Assembly: GCF_900141835.1 (NCBI RefSeq)
Contig: NZ_FQZD01000007.1
Span: 124,001 to 188,000 of the forward strand
Direction of reading: 5' to 3'
Length of the DNA: 64,000 nt
Source of the DNA: Propionispora hippei DSM 15287
GTDB lineage: Bacteria > Bacillota > Negativicutes > Propionisporales > Propionisporaceae
In this document: positions 25,017-34,189 of the stretch, piece by piece
Numbering within the stretch: position 1 is the stretch's first letter
Layout of the letters: every line of letters starts with the position of its first letter
The notes under the pieces: model-generated
Seen by the model: only the letters and a program-made list of their open reading frames with translations
Databases searched by the model: none
Told to the model about the DNA's origin: nothing
Translations under genes and position numbers: made by a program

Positions 25017-26891
25017 ATGGCTTACTCGTTAAAACCTGTTAGACGAAGTCAACTAATTAGTCCCTGGGGAGTAGGCGCAATAGTTCCGTTCCCGGAAGAT
25101 GAATCCCTGATGATTGCCGGACTTGACATGTGGCAATTTGGCCGAGAAAAATCAGAGTTTATTGTCAAAGATGAACGGCTGGAAAAAAGGCTGGGTGTTA
25201 AGGAACTGCGAAGACCACCGGATTTCAGGGATTATAAGTCAGATAAAATCAATCATTCCATCAAAATTCCCGCTGTCAGATTTCCACGGTGGCAATATTG
25301 CCCATTTTGTGGCACGATGAGCAAATCAAATTATTATTCTGCTCAGGAAAGATGCAGCGGATATACCTGGCCACACGGGCGTTCCTGTACAGGGAAAAAA
25401 TATAAGCGAAAACTAATTCCAGAGAGATTTATTGTTGTGTGTCCGGAAGGACATATAGATGATTTTCCTCTCATGGAGTGGGTGCATTATAACTCTGATA
25501 ATCCGGAGACGCCATTCCCGGTCAAAGACACCTGTGTTCTCCGAAGAAGTACAGGTGGCATGTCTGCCTCTCTTTCATCTGTAAAATTTGAGTGCTCCTG
25601 TGGCGTTAAAAGGAGTATGGCAGGCGCAACCAACAGTGGGGCACTTGAAAGAATTGGTTACCGTTGCAGGGGGAGTAAGCCCTGGCTTGGTATTGAAAAA
25701 GATGACGATCATCCCTGTAACAGTCAGGGCCTTAAAGTCCTTCAGCGTGGGGGGACCAATATCTGGTTTGCAGATGTCAGAAGCTCAATATATATTCCGA
25801 TTGACGCTGAAGATACTAATCGCCGCATCATATCTGTACTGAATGACTATTTTGAGAGGATAAATGCAAGGCGGGTTAACGGTGAAATAAGCAGAGAGTA
25901 TATAGAAATGATTGCGGAAGTTAAAAAGGTTGACTCCCAGGATTTGTATGATGCGGTTATTAACAGGATTGAAAAAAGTGATGACATTGCTGAAGTTACC
26001 GAAGATATATCTGAAGAGGAATATCGCCTTGCTGAATACCGGGTGTTAGTGAAAAGCAGCGGCAGCGATAAACTCGAATTTCACTCAAAAAACTATTCAG
26101 TTCAGAAATACGACCGGATAATCCATAAATATTTAAAAAGTATTTCACTTGTACCCAAATTGCGCGAAACCCGCGCGTTTATTGGCTTCTCAAGGCTACA
26201 GCCTGATTATTCGATGAGCATTGCAGAGAAAAAGAAAATGATTCGTTTGCATGAGGGTGACTGGCTTCCGGCTGTCGAAGTGTATGGTGAGGGTATTTTC
26301 TTTGAATTTGATGAATATGCCCTGCACCAGTGGGCTGAGCTCCCGGAAGTGAGAGCAAGAATAGCTAAACTGAATGCGTCTTTTCAAGCCATAAACCGAA
26401 GACAGAATAACCGTGTTGCTCAGTTAAATGCCAGTTTTGTACTGATCCATACGTTTGCGCACTTACTTATTAACCAGTTGAGTTATGAATGCGGATACGG
26501 GAGTTCTTCCATCCGTGAAAGAATTTACTGCGATAAAACCGAGTCGGATATACAAATGTGCGGCGTTCTTCTGTATACTGCATCAGGGGACTCAGAAGGC
26601 TCTCTTGGGGGACTTGTACGCCAGGGGCAAGCCGGTCGGATAGAAGATACTATTGTTGCCGCAATCAGAAATGCTCAATGGTGCTCTTCTGACCCGGTGT
26701 GCATACAGTCGCTCGGGCAGGGGCCGGATTCCTGTAATCTGGCAGCCTGCCATAACTGTTCACTGTTGCCTGAAACATGCTGTGAGACTGGGAACCGGCT
26801 TTTGGACCGTGCATTGGTGGTTGGTACTCTGGACAAGCCATCCGTTGGATTCTTTTTCGGCCTTGGAGAAACAGAAAGTATTGAAAAATAG
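25017..26891 (+). CDS. drmB: DISARM protein DrmB (DUF1998)
   Basis: 624 residues. The start MAYSLKPVRRSQLISPWGVG is typical of DrmB. Zinc-binding Cys groups follow (WQYCPFCGTMSKS about 90-105; CSCGVKRS; VCPEGHIDDFP). The C-terminal DUF1998 domain shows LIHTFAHLLINQLSYECGYG, ERIYC, GVLLYTASGDSEGSLGGL and a final Cys cluster (CNLAACHNCSLLPETCC). It partners DrmA; DUF1998 domains accompany many DEAD-type helicases. GAGGAGG precedes the ATG inside the end of DrmA. Its 3' neighbour is the PD-(D/E)XK gene, whereas canonical DISARM has the phospholipase-D-like nuclease DrmC in the module. Confidence 0.93.
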   Translation: MAYSLKPVRRSQLISPWGVGAIVPFPEDESLMIAGLDMWQFGREKSEFIVKDERLEKRLGVKELRRPPDFRDYKSDKINHSIKIPAVRFPRWQYCPFCGTMSKSNYYSAQERCSGYTWPHGRSCTGKKYKRKLIPERFIVVCPEGHIDDFPLMEWVHYNSDNPETPFPVKDTCVLRRSTGGMSASLSSVKFECSCGVKRSMAGATNSGALERIGYRCRGSKPWLGIEKDDDHPCNSQGLKVLQRGGTNIWFADVRSSIYIPIDAEDTNRRIISVLNDYFERINARRVNGEISREYIEMIAEVKKVDSQDLYDAVINRIEKSDDIAEVTEDISEEEYRLAEYRVLVKSSGSDKLEFHSKNYSVQKYDRIIHKYLKSISLVPKLRETRAFIGFSRLQPDYSMSIAEKKKMIRLHEGDWLPAVEVYGEGIFFEFDEYALHQWAELPEVRARIAKLNASFQAINRRQNNRVAQLNASFVLIHTFAHLLINQLSYECGYGSSSIRERIYCDKTESDIQMCGVLLYTASGDSEGSLGGLVRQGQAGRIEDTIVAAIRNAQWCSSDPVCIQSLGQGPDSCNLAACHNCSLLPETCCETGNRLLDRALVVGTLDKPSVGFFFGLGETESIEK

Positions 26892-26933
26892 TAAAGCTCG
26901 CAGGTTCTTTGCAGATATCCAGAGAGGTGATCT

Positions 26934-28847
26934 ATGAGGGCTGTCAGTCAGGAAGTTATTGATAAATTTCTTAAACAGGCAGATTGTGCCATGGAGGATG
27001 GAAACTTGGTCCAGCTTATTATAGCAGGATATGAGAATGATAAAGAACTGTTCCATGATGTTTTTCTGCAAAGTCGGCTTATATTAAACATGCGCGGTGA
27101 AGATATTCAGGTTTTGCTTAGAAGACTCTCTGAAATTATAAGCGAAGAAAAGGGCAGTGATTTGGTTTGCCTGAACTGTTTGAGATATTACATATGCTGC
27201 TGTGATGATGAAATAAAAAGTCTGATCCATGAAAGAGATATCTCTGCACAGGATCTGCTTTATTCCTATGAAAAACTAGTGGTAAAGTATAAAACTGAAG
27301 GAAAATTTTTTGATGATGTGCCTCCTCATATTGCAGTATCGCAATTTGAATCTTATGAGAGCGCATTTGGTTGCCTGATAGATACAATAAAAAAATATAA
27401 AATACCTTTTACAAATATGACTCCTGGGAAAAGGCAGGACCTGATTCAGATCCTGTCTCTAATAGTACAGAAAGAGAGTGCAACTGAAAAATTTGACAGT
27501 GTGTGTTATAAATTTTTTACAACGCATTATACAAATAATTGCTTTGTTATGAAACACACATGTGACTACTGGACGAAATTTGAAATTTACCGTGATTTAA
27601 ATATTACTTATTTTTATTCGCAGGATCCTACTCAGAGGGATTTAGTCAAGCTGTTTGAAACTTCAGGCTTTTTGACAAGATATTGCAACAATGAAGTTGC
27701 CCGGTTTGATTTTGCGAGGGCTGAGAGTTACTGCGCCGAACTGGAAACATTTAAAACCCGTCAGATGCTTGAGTTTCTTTATGGCAGCGAGGACACTGAG
27801 TTTGAGTATCAGGCAGGTATTTTTAGAATCCGGGAACTGCTGGAAATAGCAAAAGCCCTTACTGAATATGCTGACAGAAATGATAATTTGTATTATGGGG
27901 AAAAACATTATCCCATATTGAAAATCGTTGGGTGTAGGCAATTGCTGAGGATGATTGGTTTATTGCCAACATCCGGGAGAAAGAAGTTAGTGGAACTGTT
28001 TTGTTTTGACCTGGACAAAGATAAGGATAAGGGGTATCATGCTGGCAATAAACTTCTCTTTCGGAGGGGAGACCTGATTTATTTATTACATTCCCGGATA
28101 CAGACACCAACGCTTATAAAAGTCATTGATAAGATTCTGGCCAATGAGGTCGTTGTCAGATATCCGGAGAAAAAGAACCGGGGGATTTATTTTGAAGAAT
28201 GTCTTGAACAATTTTTCAAAAATAATGCGATTCCATTCTGGAAGTTTTCCCGGAAAAACGGTGAGAAAATTCCTGAAATTGATGGGATATTTTTAATTGA
28301 TAATATTGTTTTTCTCTATGAGGCTAAAGCCAGCATAAAGCCCGAGTCTTTTTTTGAGTCATTTAATTTTCTAAAGGACAGTTTGCTTAAAGCTCAGACG
28401 CAAATACGGGAACGTATGGATTTGCTCGAAACTGACACAGTGAGGCGACAGTTCATAGAAAAACAAACAGGGCTGTCTTTTGTAGGAAAAACTGTGCAGC
28501 CGCTAATAATCTGCAACCATATGTTCTTCTCGGGATACAGAGAACTTTCCGTTGATGAAAACCGACATATACCGATCATAGACTTTATATTGCTTAAGAT
28601 GCTGATTACAGACAAAAAGGCCCCCGTATGGGAGCTTGACGAAAAAAACGGACGTTATAAGAAAAAGGAGCGACAAATATTAAATGGTGAAGATATCCGG
28701 AACTATCTCCTTAATCAGATATTATTAAAGGGAGATATTAAGATACAATACCAGCGTACACGATATGGAGTTGTTTTTCCTATATGCCCGCCTGTGGTTA
28801 TAGATGATGAATTTCCTGTGAACGGTGAAGATGCAGAACTGTATTGA
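26934..28847 (+). CDS. Unknown protein with C-terminal PD-(D/E)XK-like nuclease domain, DrmC-replacement candidate
   Basis: 637 residues, ATG with GAGAGGTGA upstream, 42 bp after DrmB. The N-terminal 400 residues are helical with no recognisable family. The region about 420-520 carries a nuclease-like core: NRGIYFEECLEQFFKNN (helix with E), EIDGIFLIDNIVFLYEAKA (D450, E463, K465, i.e. D-X12-E-X-K), then a helix KAQTQIRERMDLL. No HxK PLD motif is present, so it is not DrmC. Its place after drmB suggests that it supplies nuclease activity to the complex (inference). Codon use and composition match DrmA/DrmB, so it appears to belong to the same module. Confidence 0.75.
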   Translation: MRAVSQEVIDKFLKQADCAMEDGNLVQLIIAGYENDKELFHDVFLQSRLILNMRGEDIQVLLRRLSEIISEEKGSDLVCLNCLRYYICCCDDEIKSLIHERDISAQDLLYSYEKLVVKYKTEGKFFDDVPPHIAVSQFESYESAFGCLIDTIKKYKIPFTNMTPGKRQDLIQILSLIVQKESATEKFDSVCYKFFTTHYTNNCFVMKHTCDYWTKFEIYRDLNITYFYSQDPTQRDLVKLFETSGFLTRYCNNEVARFDFARAESYCAELETFKTRQMLEFLYGSEDTEFEYQAGIFRIRELLEIAKALTEYADRNDNLYYGEKHYPILKIVGCRQLLRMIGLLPTSGRKKLVELFCFDLDKDKDKGYHAGNKLLFRRGDLIYLLHSRIQTPTLIKVIDKILANEVVVRYPEKKNRGIYFEECLEQFFKNNAIPFWKFSRKNGEKIPEIDGIFLIDNIVFLYEAKASIKPESFFESFNFLKDSLLKAQTQIRERMDLLETDTVRRQFIEKQTGLSFVGKTVQPLIICNHMFFSGYRELSVDENRHIPIIDFILLKMLITDKKAPVWELDEKNGRYKKKERQILNGEDIRNYLLNQILLKGDIKIQYQRTRYGVVFPICPPVVIDDEFPVNGEDAELY

Positions 28848-28975
28848 TTATATTTATTTTGTACTTTGAAATATGGTCTCTGGATATAAATAAGCGTACT
28901 GCCAAGCAGTCTTATGGAGTGCAACCAGGCCAGTTTCCCGACTTGTTGCTGTCAACTGGAAAAACCAGCAGGATT

Positions 28976-29003
28976 TTGGCAAAAGTTGGCGAAGAGTTAT
29001 AAC
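28976..29003 (+). promoter_or_regulatory. Candidate internal promoter for the DNA methyltransferase
   Basis: TTGGCA (28976-28981), 16-base spacer, TATAAC (28998-29003), 34 bases before the methyltransferase ATG, in a 189-base gap. An independent promoter would let the protective methylase be made apart from the effectors. Confidence 0.4.
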
Positions 29004-29036
29004 AATTATGAGTAGAGATGGCGGTGGCGTTCCCCA

Positions 29037-30506
29037 ATGGCAGATAAAAAACTCAGAGTGCTTGAACTCTTTTGCGGGGCCGGAGGATTTTCTCTCGGAT
29101 TTAAACTGTATACTGAGAAAAGCTATCATCCGTATGAGATTGTCGGGGCACTTGACTGTGACGCCAACGCCATTGAGACTGTTCGTTCATCACTGATCCG
29201 GGCGGGTTATGAACCTGATAAAGCAAAGAAAATAACTATTTGTGGCGATATTCGTGAGGGCAGTGTTAAGCAGAGACTGTATGAAGCCTGTGCCGAAGCG
29301 GACATCATCATCGGCGGACCTCCCTGTCAGAGCTTTTCCATGATAGGGCCCCGCTCAGGCTCACCAGAAAAACAGGAAGAGAATGTAACGAATTATCGGA
29401 ACGATCTCTTTGAGCATTACATTGAGGTTGTAGATCATTACAAGCCTCTTTATTTTGTTTTTGAAAATGTGCTTGGGATACTGTCCAAAAAGGATAAAAA
29501 TGGTGTCCGCTATATTGAAAAAATAACTAAAAGACTGAAGGATGCCGGTTATTCTCTCCGGAGTTCAAAAGAAGCTATAACGACAGACTTTCTTATCCTC
29601 AATGCGGCAGACTATGGAGTTCCACAGCTGAGAGAGCGGGTTATTATTATTGGTAACAGGCTTAACAAGCTCAATCCCTTTCCCGAGCCCACTCACTGTC
29701 CAGTGGAACAGGTCGGAGACACCGGTTTGCTACCATATGTGACATTGCGGGATGCCATTGGTGATTTACCGCCTGTACTTCCTAAAATCACCACGACAGC
29801 TGCAGGTAAAAAGAAAAAGGGTGTTACTATATGTGAGGCCCGGAAACAAAAGATTGCACGGCGAAATATGAAACGTAACTGTGGGGCAGACCCGGCTGCG
29901 TATCACTGGGATGCTTTAAACCAAAGCCTATTCTCCGGGAATAAATCCAGGAGAAGTTTTCTTCGTTTTGTCATGTCCAAATCAGAAGACACTGAATTAA
30001 CCGGACATATAGCCAGGGGGCAGCAACAGAGTGATATTATTCTGTTCAGATTTATGGAAGAAGGGACTTCTTCCAAAAGCTTTGGCACAAATGACACTCT
30101 TAGAAACCGGCGACTCGGAACACTGATCAAATATAAAATGGACAGTTTTGAGGATAAATATAAAAAACTGTCCTGGGACAAACCATGTTCCACGATCTTT
30201 GCCCATCTTACCAAAGATGGCAACCGGTTTATTCATCCGGATAGCAGACAGGGACGGACCATAACAGTAAGGGAGGCTGCCAGAATTCAGTCATTTCCCG
30301 ATGACTATGTCTTTGAGGCCATTGGCAACAGGCGGTATACCTATATTGGCAATGCTGTGCCACCTTTGCTCTCAATGGCAATTGCCGACTCGTTGTTCCA
30401 TGCGATGAATTCAGGAGAGTTGCAGGCTGCTGGAACGCAAACCGGGAATGACCGTGAAGCCACCGGTACCGACCCGGTTATTCAGGCTGAACTGCAGTGG
30501 ACGTAA
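29037..30506 (+). CDS. drmMII: DNA (cytosine-5) methyltransferase, DISARM DrmMII-type
   Basis: 489 residues with the C5-methylase motifs in order: I FCGAGGFSLGF (12-22), IV GGPPCQSFS (92-100, catalytic Cys about 96), VI FVFENV (about 140-145), VIII PQLRERVIIIG, IX YKKLSWDKPCSTI and RTITVREAARIQSFP, X YIGNAVPPLL. The variable target-recognition region (about 260-350) is of ordinary size, so a single target is expected; the target itself cannot be read. In class 2 DISARM such an enzyme marks host DNA as self. The 3' end overlaps the Vsr gene by 10 bases. The start at 29037 has only a weak ribosome binding site, but a second ATG upstream is out of frame. Confidence 0.93.
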   Translation: MADKKLRVLELFCGAGGFSLGFKLYTEKSYHPYEIVGALDCDANAIETVRSSLIRAGYEPDKAKKITICGDIREGSVKQRLYEACAEADIIIGGPPCQSFSMIGPRSGSPEKQEENVTNYRNDLFEHYIEVVDHYKPLYFVFENVLGILSKKDKNGVRYIEKITKRLKDAGYSLRSSKEAITTDFLILNAADYGVPQLRERVIIIGNRLNKLNPFPEPTHCPVEQVGDTGLLPYVTLRDAIGDLPPVLPKITTTAAGKKKKGVTICEARKQKIARRNMKRNCGADPAAYHWDALNQSLFSGNKSRRSFLRFVMSKSEDTELTGHIARGQQQSDIILFRFMEEGTSSKSFGTNDTLRNRRLGTLIKYKMDSFEDKYKKLSWDKPCSTIFAHLTKDGNRFIHPDSRQGRTITVREAARIQSFPDDYVFEAIGNRRYTYIGNAVPPLLSMAIADSLFHAMNSGELQAAGTQTGNDREATGTDPVIQAELQWT

Positions 30507-30901
30507 AATCTAAGGAAGCCCGCAGCAAAAACATGGCGGCGATCAAAAGCCGGGACACACGGGTTGAGCTTAAACTGCGAAAAGCTCTTTTCGCAGCCGG
30601 TTACCGATACCGGGTGAATTATAAAATTACAGGAAAGCCGGATATTGTCTTTGTGGGAAAAAAAGTTGCTGTGTTTGTTGACGGATGCTTCTGGCATGCC
30701 TGTCCGGCCTGTTACAGGGAACCGGAAAACAACCGGGAGTTCTGGCGCAAAAAGATATCCGGAAACAGGGAACGGGATCTGAAAGTAACCCGGGAACTGG
30801 AAGAAGCAGGTTGGTTGGTTCTGCGGTTCTGGGAGCATGAAGTCAGGAAAAATACAGAGCCAGTGATGGAAGTAATCAGAACAGCGCTGGCTGAACGATA
30901 A
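30497..30901 (+). CDS. vsr: Very short patch repair endonuclease
   Basis: 134 residues from GTG 30497, full family length. Vsr nicks 5' of T in T:G mismatches produced by deamination of 5-methylcytosine. The start SKEARSKNMAAIKSRDTRVE, catalytic-core KPDIVFVGKKVAVFVDGCFWHAC and CYREPENNREFWRKKISGNRERD, and LEEAGWLVLRFWEHEV are all present. The gene overlaps the C5 methylase by 10 bases, the classic Dcm-Vsr pairing, meaning that this methylase is active enough to need mutation avoidance. Confidence 0.95.
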   Translation: MDVKSKEARSKNMAAIKSRDTRVELKLRKALFAAGYRYRVNYKITGKPDIVFVGKKVAVFVDGCFWHACPACYREPENNREFWRKKISGNRERDLKVTRELEEAGWLVLRFWEHEVRKNTEPVMEVIRTALAER

Positions 30902-30979
30902 CCCTGATGCCTTATGGAGTTGAAACGGAACAACGGCCATGAAGGCATTTTTATTTTATGATCACGGAGGTCGGGGTGT

Positions 30980-31849
30980 ATGCCAATAATTCTGTCGCAG
31001 CGGGTGGATACAGGCTCGGATTATAATGATGTGCCCTTCGTTGTATATCATTTTCCAAAACGTTACCGGAGGCAGATTAACCCGGGGGATTTATTCCTGT
31101 ATTATCAGGGGAACCGCGTAAAGAAAGAGCAGCGGTATTATTTTGGAACAGGCATAATCGGAAGGATTGAACTGTGCGAAGATGGTGAGCATTATAATGC
31201 CTGGTTTCTGGAAGCGAAACAGTTTACCAGACGGGTTCCTATTTATAATCCGGCGGGCGGGTATTATGAAAGCCTGGATTATACCAGTATACGCAAAAGT
31301 GAAACCCCTCCCTGGCAAAATTCAATCAGACCGGTGTCGGAAAGTGCTTTCAGTGCCATTTTGGCTGCCGCGGGCTTGCAGCGCACTGATGACCGGTACG
31401 GGGTTATTGAGAACGCGGAGAACCCGCTTCAGGCAATCAGGCTCCTGAATGAAACATATAAGGAATGCTCACCGCAAAAACGTGACCGGATGGTAAGCCT
31501 TCATATTGAACGGGGCACACGGATAACCAGTTCACTGAAAAAGCTTCTTGGGCCTTTTTGTCAGATATGCGGCGCCGAGGGATTTGTCAAACATAACGGT
31601 GACCGGTATATAGAAGCACATCATCTGGTGCAGATTGCACTGAGTGCTTCCAGTTCACTGTGCTCGGATAATGTAATTCTTGTATGCCCCAACTGTCACC
31701 GGGAACTTCATTACGGGCGTGATGTCGAAGTGGCTGACCGGGGAGATGAAATTCTGATCAGCCTTGGTAATGTGAGGGAGCGTCTGATCAGGAAAAACAC
31801 CGTTGAGTATCTTGAAGACTGTTTGATCAATAATGCCACTGTTATTTAG
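30980..31849 (+). CDS. HNH endonuclease with N-terminal PUA/EVE-like reader domain (McrA-type restriction candidate)
   Basis: 289 residues; CGGAGG precedes the ATG. The N-terminal domain (about 1-130: PFVVYHFPKRYRRQINPGDLFLYYQGNR, YYFGTGIIGRIE, YNAWFLEAKQF) resembles the PUA-like/EVE-type folds that read modified bases. The C-terminal HNH domain has CQICGAEG (about 194-201), EAHHLVQ with the HH pair, and CPNCHRELHYGR, giving a Cys4 zinc site around the active site. Such proteins cut modified DNA (type IV restriction). Its presence directly after a methylase implies that its specificity must avoid the host mark (inference). No terminator is obvious before the convergent gene. Confidence 0.8.
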   Translation: MPIILSQRVDTGSDYNDVPFVVYHFPKRYRRQINPGDLFLYYQGNRVKKEQRYYFGTGIIGRIELCEDGEHYNAWFLEAKQFTRRVPIYNPAGGYYESLDYTSIRKSETPPWQNSIRPVSESAFSAILAAAGLQRTDDRYGVIENAENPLQAIRLLNETYKECSPQKRDRMVSLHIERGTRITSSLKKLLGPFCQICGAEGFVKHNGDRYIEAHHLVQIALSASSSLCSDNVILVCPNCHRELHYGRDVEVADRGDEILISLGNVRERLIRKNTVEYLEDCLINNATVI

Positions 31850-32032
31850 TTCATAATATTCCCAGGGGGTAAGTACTCTGGCAAAAAACTATGCAATCAG
31901 GAAATTTTGAATGCAGGATAAACTCAGATGGATAAACGTGTGTAAATATTGATTGTTTTTACCCATGTTATATTCATACGGGAAGATTTTACTCATATCG
32001 GAAAGAGGATAATTCGGGCAGGAGAGCAGTAA

Positions 32033-33751
32033 TTACTCTAAAATGAAGCCTGCTGTTCTGAGATCTTCCAGTACCGATATAGTATTATGAAGATTACCGC
32101 TGATTTCCGGCACCACATATCGCACTGTGGCATCGTCAAATATATACAGTAATGCATCCAGGAAGGCTTCTTTCTGGTCTTTGTTATTGTTAAAATAACT
32201 TAGGAAGTTCCCGCTATCGCCATTTCTTTTTGAATCAGATTTCATTTTACCTAATATATGAATGCATTTTACATATGCCTGAAATTCTTTTATTTGTCCC
32301 AGAAGCCGTGGCATTTTATCTGTCTTAAAAGATCTGTCGAGCTTAAAGAGCTGGGCAAAGTCAATGCTGATCTTTAACTGTAAGTTGTGTTTCGCAATAA
32401 GTCCGCACACCTTATCCATGTCATCAACCGATGTAATCAAAAAATCCGGACCGCGGCGCAATGTTCCGCACCGGTTCACCACTGCAATGTCAGTATGAGT
32501 GAACCTGCTGCGGATTTCATACTCGAAAGGCTGATAAAGTTCAAGAAATTTTTCAAGGTCAGACACGGTATTCTTTAAAGGAGGATAAATCTCAATAAGT
32601 TCGGGCTCTGCCGAACTTTGGGTTTGCTTTTTAATGAGATCGGCAAAAGTGATAGCCCATTCCCTGTTAAGCCATAACAAGGGAATACCGTTATGATGAT
32701 TTTGTAAAACCGGACTGCATGCTTTCAGCGACGGTGATGAGAAGGTTCTTTTTCCGTAACCATTCTCTGTATTAAGAATATAGCGACCGGTTTCTTTTAT
32801 CGCTTCAGTATCAAAGTGTGCCTCAGCAAGCCTGACATGGCTGGGTGCTTCCTGCGGAAAGGGATTGTCTGCATACTGGACTAAAACAAGGTGGCGGGTA
32901 CCGGCAGGATTTACTGTTTGGTGCCGTTTTTCATTTAGGCTCAGATAGACCGGCCAGTATTTTTTATCTCCGGAAACCTGCCATAACCATGTGTACATCA
33001 ATAAAATTTCCAGTTCCAGTTTGCGGTTAATTAGGAAGGGCAGATCTTTTACCCTCTCGTATAATGCATTGATTTCAAACAGGTCGTGATCGCTGGATTT
33101 ACAGTCATAGTCACGTACCAGATCAACACGGTCATACTGACGATTATATTCAAATGCGCAATGCTGATCGAACCAGGCGTTAGTGTAATCTTCGGCAAAT
33201 TTCATCAGATGGACGGAATAGTTATTGAAGGTGTCTTTAATCCATTCAATCATGACGCGGCCCAACTGAGGATGCTCTCCGAAAGTATAATTTGAATTTG
33301 TGTTCTTTCTTTTCGCAATGCTGACCATCAATTGAAGTATTTGTTCTTTGTGCTGCTGTATCCAGGGCAGCGTTGACTGGTAGGAATGCAGATAGCCATC
33401 AGCGAATGGTCCGAAGTCGTCTGGCTTGTAACGGAGAAGATAAGTAAGATCTGTTTTTAAGTGATTTTTCACTGACAGATCCAGTTGTTTACCATGTTTC
33501 ATATAGCTGGAAAGAAGCCATTCAGCAGTGTCTCTGTCATACACTGCGAATTGCTTCTTCAGTTTTTCTGCTTTCTTCCATCGGTCGGCTTTGTCTTCAT
33601 CCAGTTTTTGGGGATCAAGGTATTTCTCGAAATAATCGATAACATAGCTGATGCAGAGGCCCATATTACGCACCCGCTGGTCGAGGTCGAACTCATTTAC
33701 AGCATCCTTGTTTTTTCTTTTTGCTAAGTATTCCTCTACCGAAAGATACAT
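32033..33751 (-). CDS. Large unknown protein convergent to the defence operon
   Basis: 572 residues from the ATG at 33751, which has GGGGG seven bases upstream; the in-frame TTG at 33766 overlaps that site. The N-terminal two-thirds are helical and charged (KADRWKKAEKLKKQF, SYMKHGKQLDLSV). The C-terminal 190 residues (SDLEKFLELYQPFEYEIRSR, IAVVNRCGTLRRGPDFLI, DMDKVCGLIAKHNLQLKI, CIHILGKMKSD, VRYVVPEISGNL) alternate strand and helix in a way that recalls TIM-barrel sugar isomerase/AP endonuclease-like proteins. I recognise no family with confidence. Its position between the HNH gene and an integration scar, with similar base composition, suggests that it belongs to the island. Confidence 0.6.
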   Translation of the reverse strand: MYLSVEEYLAKRKNKDAVNEFDLDQRVRNMGLCISYVIDYFEKYLDPQKLDEDKADRWKKAEKLKKQFAVYDRDTAEWLLSSYMKHGKQLDLSVKNHLKTDLTYLLRYKPDDFGPFADGYLHSYQSTLPWIQQHKEQILQLMVSIAKRKNTNSNYTFGEHPQLGRVMIEWIKDTFNNYSVHLMKFAEDYTNAWFDQHCAFEYNRQYDRVDLVRDYDCKSSDHDLFEINALYERVKDLPFLINRKLELEILLMYTWLWQVSGDKKYWPVYLSLNEKRHQTVNPAGTRHLVLVQYADNPFPQEAPSHVRLAEAHFDTEAIKETGRYILNTENGYGKRTFSSPSLKACSPVLQNHHNGIPLLWLNREWAITFADLIKKQTQSSAEPELIEIYPPLKNTVSDLEKFLELYQPFEYEIRSRFTHTDIAVVNRCGTLRRGPDFLITSVDDMDKVCGLIAKHNLQLKISIDFAQLFKLDRSFKTDKMPRLLGQIKEFQAYVKCIHILGKMKSDSKRNGDSGNFLSYFNNNKDQKEAFLDALLYIFDDATVRYVVPEISGNLHNTISVLEDLRTAGFILE

Positions 33752-34125
33752 GGCAGCGACCCCCAATTATTATTAATGATCAATGTATACTGCCTTCAGG
33801 GGGGAATGTCCTGTTTCATTCGCAAAAATACTTTTTCATTGGCGGTTTAAAAAACATGCATGCGAAAAGAAAAACCGCCACAGAAATGTGACGGCTGATG
33901 CCAGGCCGGCAGAATGTCTTTTTGTAAGAGACGGCATTGTTGGCTGAATTACTTTGAGTACAGTTGATGAGCCACCGAAAAATCGATAGTATTGGATTTG
34001 GTCAGGTAGTTGTTGCTACAACAATCATACAACATTGCCGCTGAAAAGTTCCGTAACGGTCTGTGACGAAATATAACGACTTTCCATATCCGTGGCGTTT
34101 TGAAGCGTAATGTGGAGCCTTCGCA
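33752..34125. other. Intergenic region at the right edge of the defence island
   Basis: No gene seen. Contains an inverted repeat GGCGGTTT ... AAACCGCC (about 33841-33880). Ends at the tRNA fragment. Confidence 0.4.
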
Positions 34126-34169
34126 CGACTACGAATCAAAAGGTCGCAGGTTCGAATCCTACCGGGCTT
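34126..34169 (+). tRNA. 3' fragment of a tRNA-Arg(ACG) gene, integration scar
   Basis: CTACGAATCA (anticodon loop with ACG), then AAGGTCGCAGGTTCGAATCC and TACCGGGC: anticodon loop, variable loop, T-arm and part of the acceptor strand. The 5' half is absent, the anticodon stem no longer pairs, and the T stem has a mismatch (GCAGG against CCTAC). It is therefore not a working tRNA. A terminator follows at the distance expected for a tRNA gene. This arrangement is the usual far-side scar of an element integrated in the 3' part of a tRNA gene. Confidence 0.65.
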
Positions 34170-34189
34170 TACACTCGATTCTGATAAAT

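Noticed and set aside
34126-34169. Functional tRNA-Arg
   Set aside because: The 5' half is missing and the anticodon and T stems do not pair fully.
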